Shown: piece after piece, positions 62,901 to 64,000 of the stretch
Numbering within the stretch: the stretch's first letter is position 1
How the letters are laid out: each line of letters opens with the position of its first letter
Assembly (NCBI GenBank): GCA_964017235.1
Contig: OZ024936.1
Span: 58,827,028 to 58,891,027, forward strand
Length of the DNA stretch: 64,000 bases
Direction of reading: 5' to 3'
Source of the DNA: Sabellastarte sp. h YS-2021
Taxonomy: Eukaryota > Annelida > Polychaeta > Sabellida > Sabellidae
Made by a program: the position numbers and the translations under genes
The notes under the pieces: generated by a model
The model's input: only the letters and a program-made list of their open reading frames with translations
Database searches by the model: none
Told to the model about the DNA's origin: nothing

Positions 62901-64000
62901 CCATATTGATTCACACAGGAGTCGCCACTGAAATGAATTTTAGTAGTGTGTTCCTTCAGAAATACACATGTAGCCCAAAGTACAGGTTCAGGGAGTGTAG
63001 TTGGCGAGAGATGCATACAATGCCAGATCAGCCCAAACCACCCCTTAAAGTTGGTCAATCTGGCTGAGATTTTCACAGGAAACTCAGTTTATATCAGAGA
63101 CTGAATTTGTATTAGGCTGACCCACTCGAGGGCCACATTAAAAATTTCAATTTCCGGGGTGTGGGGGGCCCCATGCCACCCCTCAGGTAGGAAATTTCAA
63201 GTATATCCTAATATTGCCAATCTGAAGCCCAAATTTAATTTTATGCCTATTTTAATAAATAATGAGGATATTTTAGGCGCATTTTGAGCATTACATGTCT
63301 GATCAGAAATTATTTTACCAAAATATTGTTCTAAATATAGTCCAAAATAGATGTAAATCAGCCCAAACTAGTACCAAATGTTGGTCTATAAGTCTGAAAT
63401 TTAGCCCAAAAATCACTTGCCACATACTAAATCTGACTGTATAGGTTTTGAGATTACATCTGTTATACCAGTGGTGTCATATGTGTCATACAGGGTTGAG
63501 GAGAGTGAAAATACAGCCTCAGATGGCTGTATCAGGAAGTGCTGATATATTCTCAATTAAGGTAGATTCAAGGTTGAAAACCATATTGATTCACACAGGA
63601 GTCGCCACTGAAATGAATTTTAGTAGTGTGTTCCTTCAGAAATACACATGTAGCCCAAAGTACAGGTTCAGGGAGTGTAGTTGGCGAGAGATGCATACAA
63701 TGCCAGATCAGCCCAAACCACCCCTTAAAGTTGGTCAATCTGGCTGAGATTTTCACAGGAAACTCAGTTTATATCAGAGACTGAATTTGTATTAGGCTGA
63801 CCCACTCGAGGGCCACATTAAAAATTTCAATTTCCGGGGTGTGGGGGGCCCCATGCCACCCCTCAGGTAGGAAATTTCAAGTATATCCTAATATTGCCAA
63901 TCTGAAGCCCAAATTTAATTTTATGCCTATTTTAATAAATAATGAGGATATTTTAGGCGCATTTTGAGCATTACATGTCTGATCAGAAATTATTTTACCA
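59970..64000 (+). repeat. Six-monomer HOR unit, second copy (89-94, cut by window end)
   Basis: Tandem copy of the preceding unit. The V-V neighbour pair at monomers 88-89 is the join between the two units. It is the one place in this domain where two V monomers touch. Confidence 0.9.
63370..64000 (+). repeat. Partial last monomer (94)
   Basis: 631 of 680 bp are present. The monomer stops in the A+T-rich 3' part because the window ends, with no sign of an array border. Confidence 0.97.

Larger units (their letters stand above)
1..64000 (+). repeat. Satellite DNA array, ~681-bp monomer, 94 head-to-tail copies
   Basis: The same sequence recurs with no spacer or inversion. With position 1 as phase, monomers start at 1, 683, 1364, 2045, 2727, 3408, 4089, 4770, 5451, 6131, 6812, 7493, 8174, 8855, 9535, 10217, 10898, 11578, 12259, 12943, 13624, 14305, 14985, 15666, 16351, 17032, 17713, 18394, 19075, 19756, 20437, 21117, 21798, 22483, 23164, 23845, 24526, 25207, 25888, 26574, 27257, 27938, 28619, 29302, 29983, 30672, 31353, 32036, 32717, 33400, 34081, 34762, 35443, 36124, 36807, 37488, 38171, 38852, 39533, 40219, 40903, 41584, 42265, 42945, 43629, 44310, 44991, 45672, 46357, 47038, 47724, 48408, 49089, 49770, then every 680 bp to 63370. 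Monomers differ by only a few substitutions each plus length changes in one G/C tract. Both array ends lie outside the window. Family and species not recognised. Confidence 0.99.
49770..64000 (+). repeat. Domain 6: monomers 74-94, uniform 680-bp V/W/X array
   Basis: All 21 G/C tracts are G6C4 and the 20 monomer-to-monomer steps are exactly 680 bp. V monomers have TTTAGCCC and the broken palindrome CTGTTATACC; 81, 85 and 91 also have TCTAAAATTT. W monomers have CATATTAAAT. X monomers (76, 79, 86, 92) follow a consensus junction. Order from 75: V X W V X W V W V W V X W V V W V X W V. Sixteen of 20 junctions carry linked changes, ATAGTCC and AAACTAGTACC, the latter creating a SpeI site absent from monomers 1-74. 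Confidence 0.92.

Noticed and set aside
1-64000. CRISPR array or bacterial repeat region
   Set aside because: The units are 680 bp with no variable spacers and no cas genes, and CpG is depleted. This is a satellite pattern.
1-64000. Transposon or ribosomal intergenic-spacer origin of the monomer
   Set aside because: I saw no terminal inverted repeats, target-site duplications, transposase or reverse transcriptase remnants, or rRNA sequence. A database search could still reveal an origin.
1-64000. CENP-B box in the monomer
   Set aside because: No stretch fits the TTCG....A..CGGGA pattern. The 12-bp palindrome is a different kind of site.

Overview
The whole window is one uninterrupted tandem array of a satellite DNA monomer of about 681 bp (680-689 bp, all head to tail on the same strand). 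It holds 94 monomers. The last is cut by the window edge, and position 1 is an arbitrary phase point. I see no gene, RNA gene, transposon, CRISPR array or unique sequence. The short open frames that recur once per monomer are by-products of the repeat. The window therefore looks like nuclear heterochromatin of a eukaryote (centromeric, pericentromeric, subtelomeric or a knob-like block). I cannot name the organism. By hand count the monomer is about 39% G+C with only five CpG against roughly 26 expected, and the recurrent variants include CpG to CpA and CpG to TpG. That suggests a genome with cytosine methylation, such as a vertebrate or a plant.

Layout, from diagnostic substitutions shared by subsets of monomers: (1) 1-8173, monomers 1-12, opening with a clear three-monomer higher-order repeat (HOR) of 2044 bp; (2) 8174-13623, monomers 13-20, no regular HOR, with the array's only indel outside the G/C tract; (3) 13624-26573, monomers 21-39, a nine-monomer block followed by a seven-monomer version lacking one internal dimer; (4) 26574-34080, monomers 40-50, mostly alternating two monomer classes; (5) 34081-49769, monomers 51-73, two mutually exclusive classes in irregular order, plus a three-monomer segment repeated 7505 bp away; (6) 49770-64000, monomers 74-94, exactly 680 bp each with no length change, built of V, W and X monomers and ending in a tandem duplication of a six-monomer unit (4080 bp).

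Within the monomer the main structures are a G-run/C-run core inside an imperfect inverted repeat able to form a GC-rich hairpin, two perfect palindromes of 12 and 10 bp, six copies of the heptamer GCCCAAA, and an old internal duplication suggesting the 681-bp monomer is a degenerate dimer of units of about 340 bp. Nearly all length variation in 64 kb sits in the G/C tract. No 'system' in the sense of cooperating genes is present. The interest lies in repeat architecture, homogenisation and the local mutation pattern.
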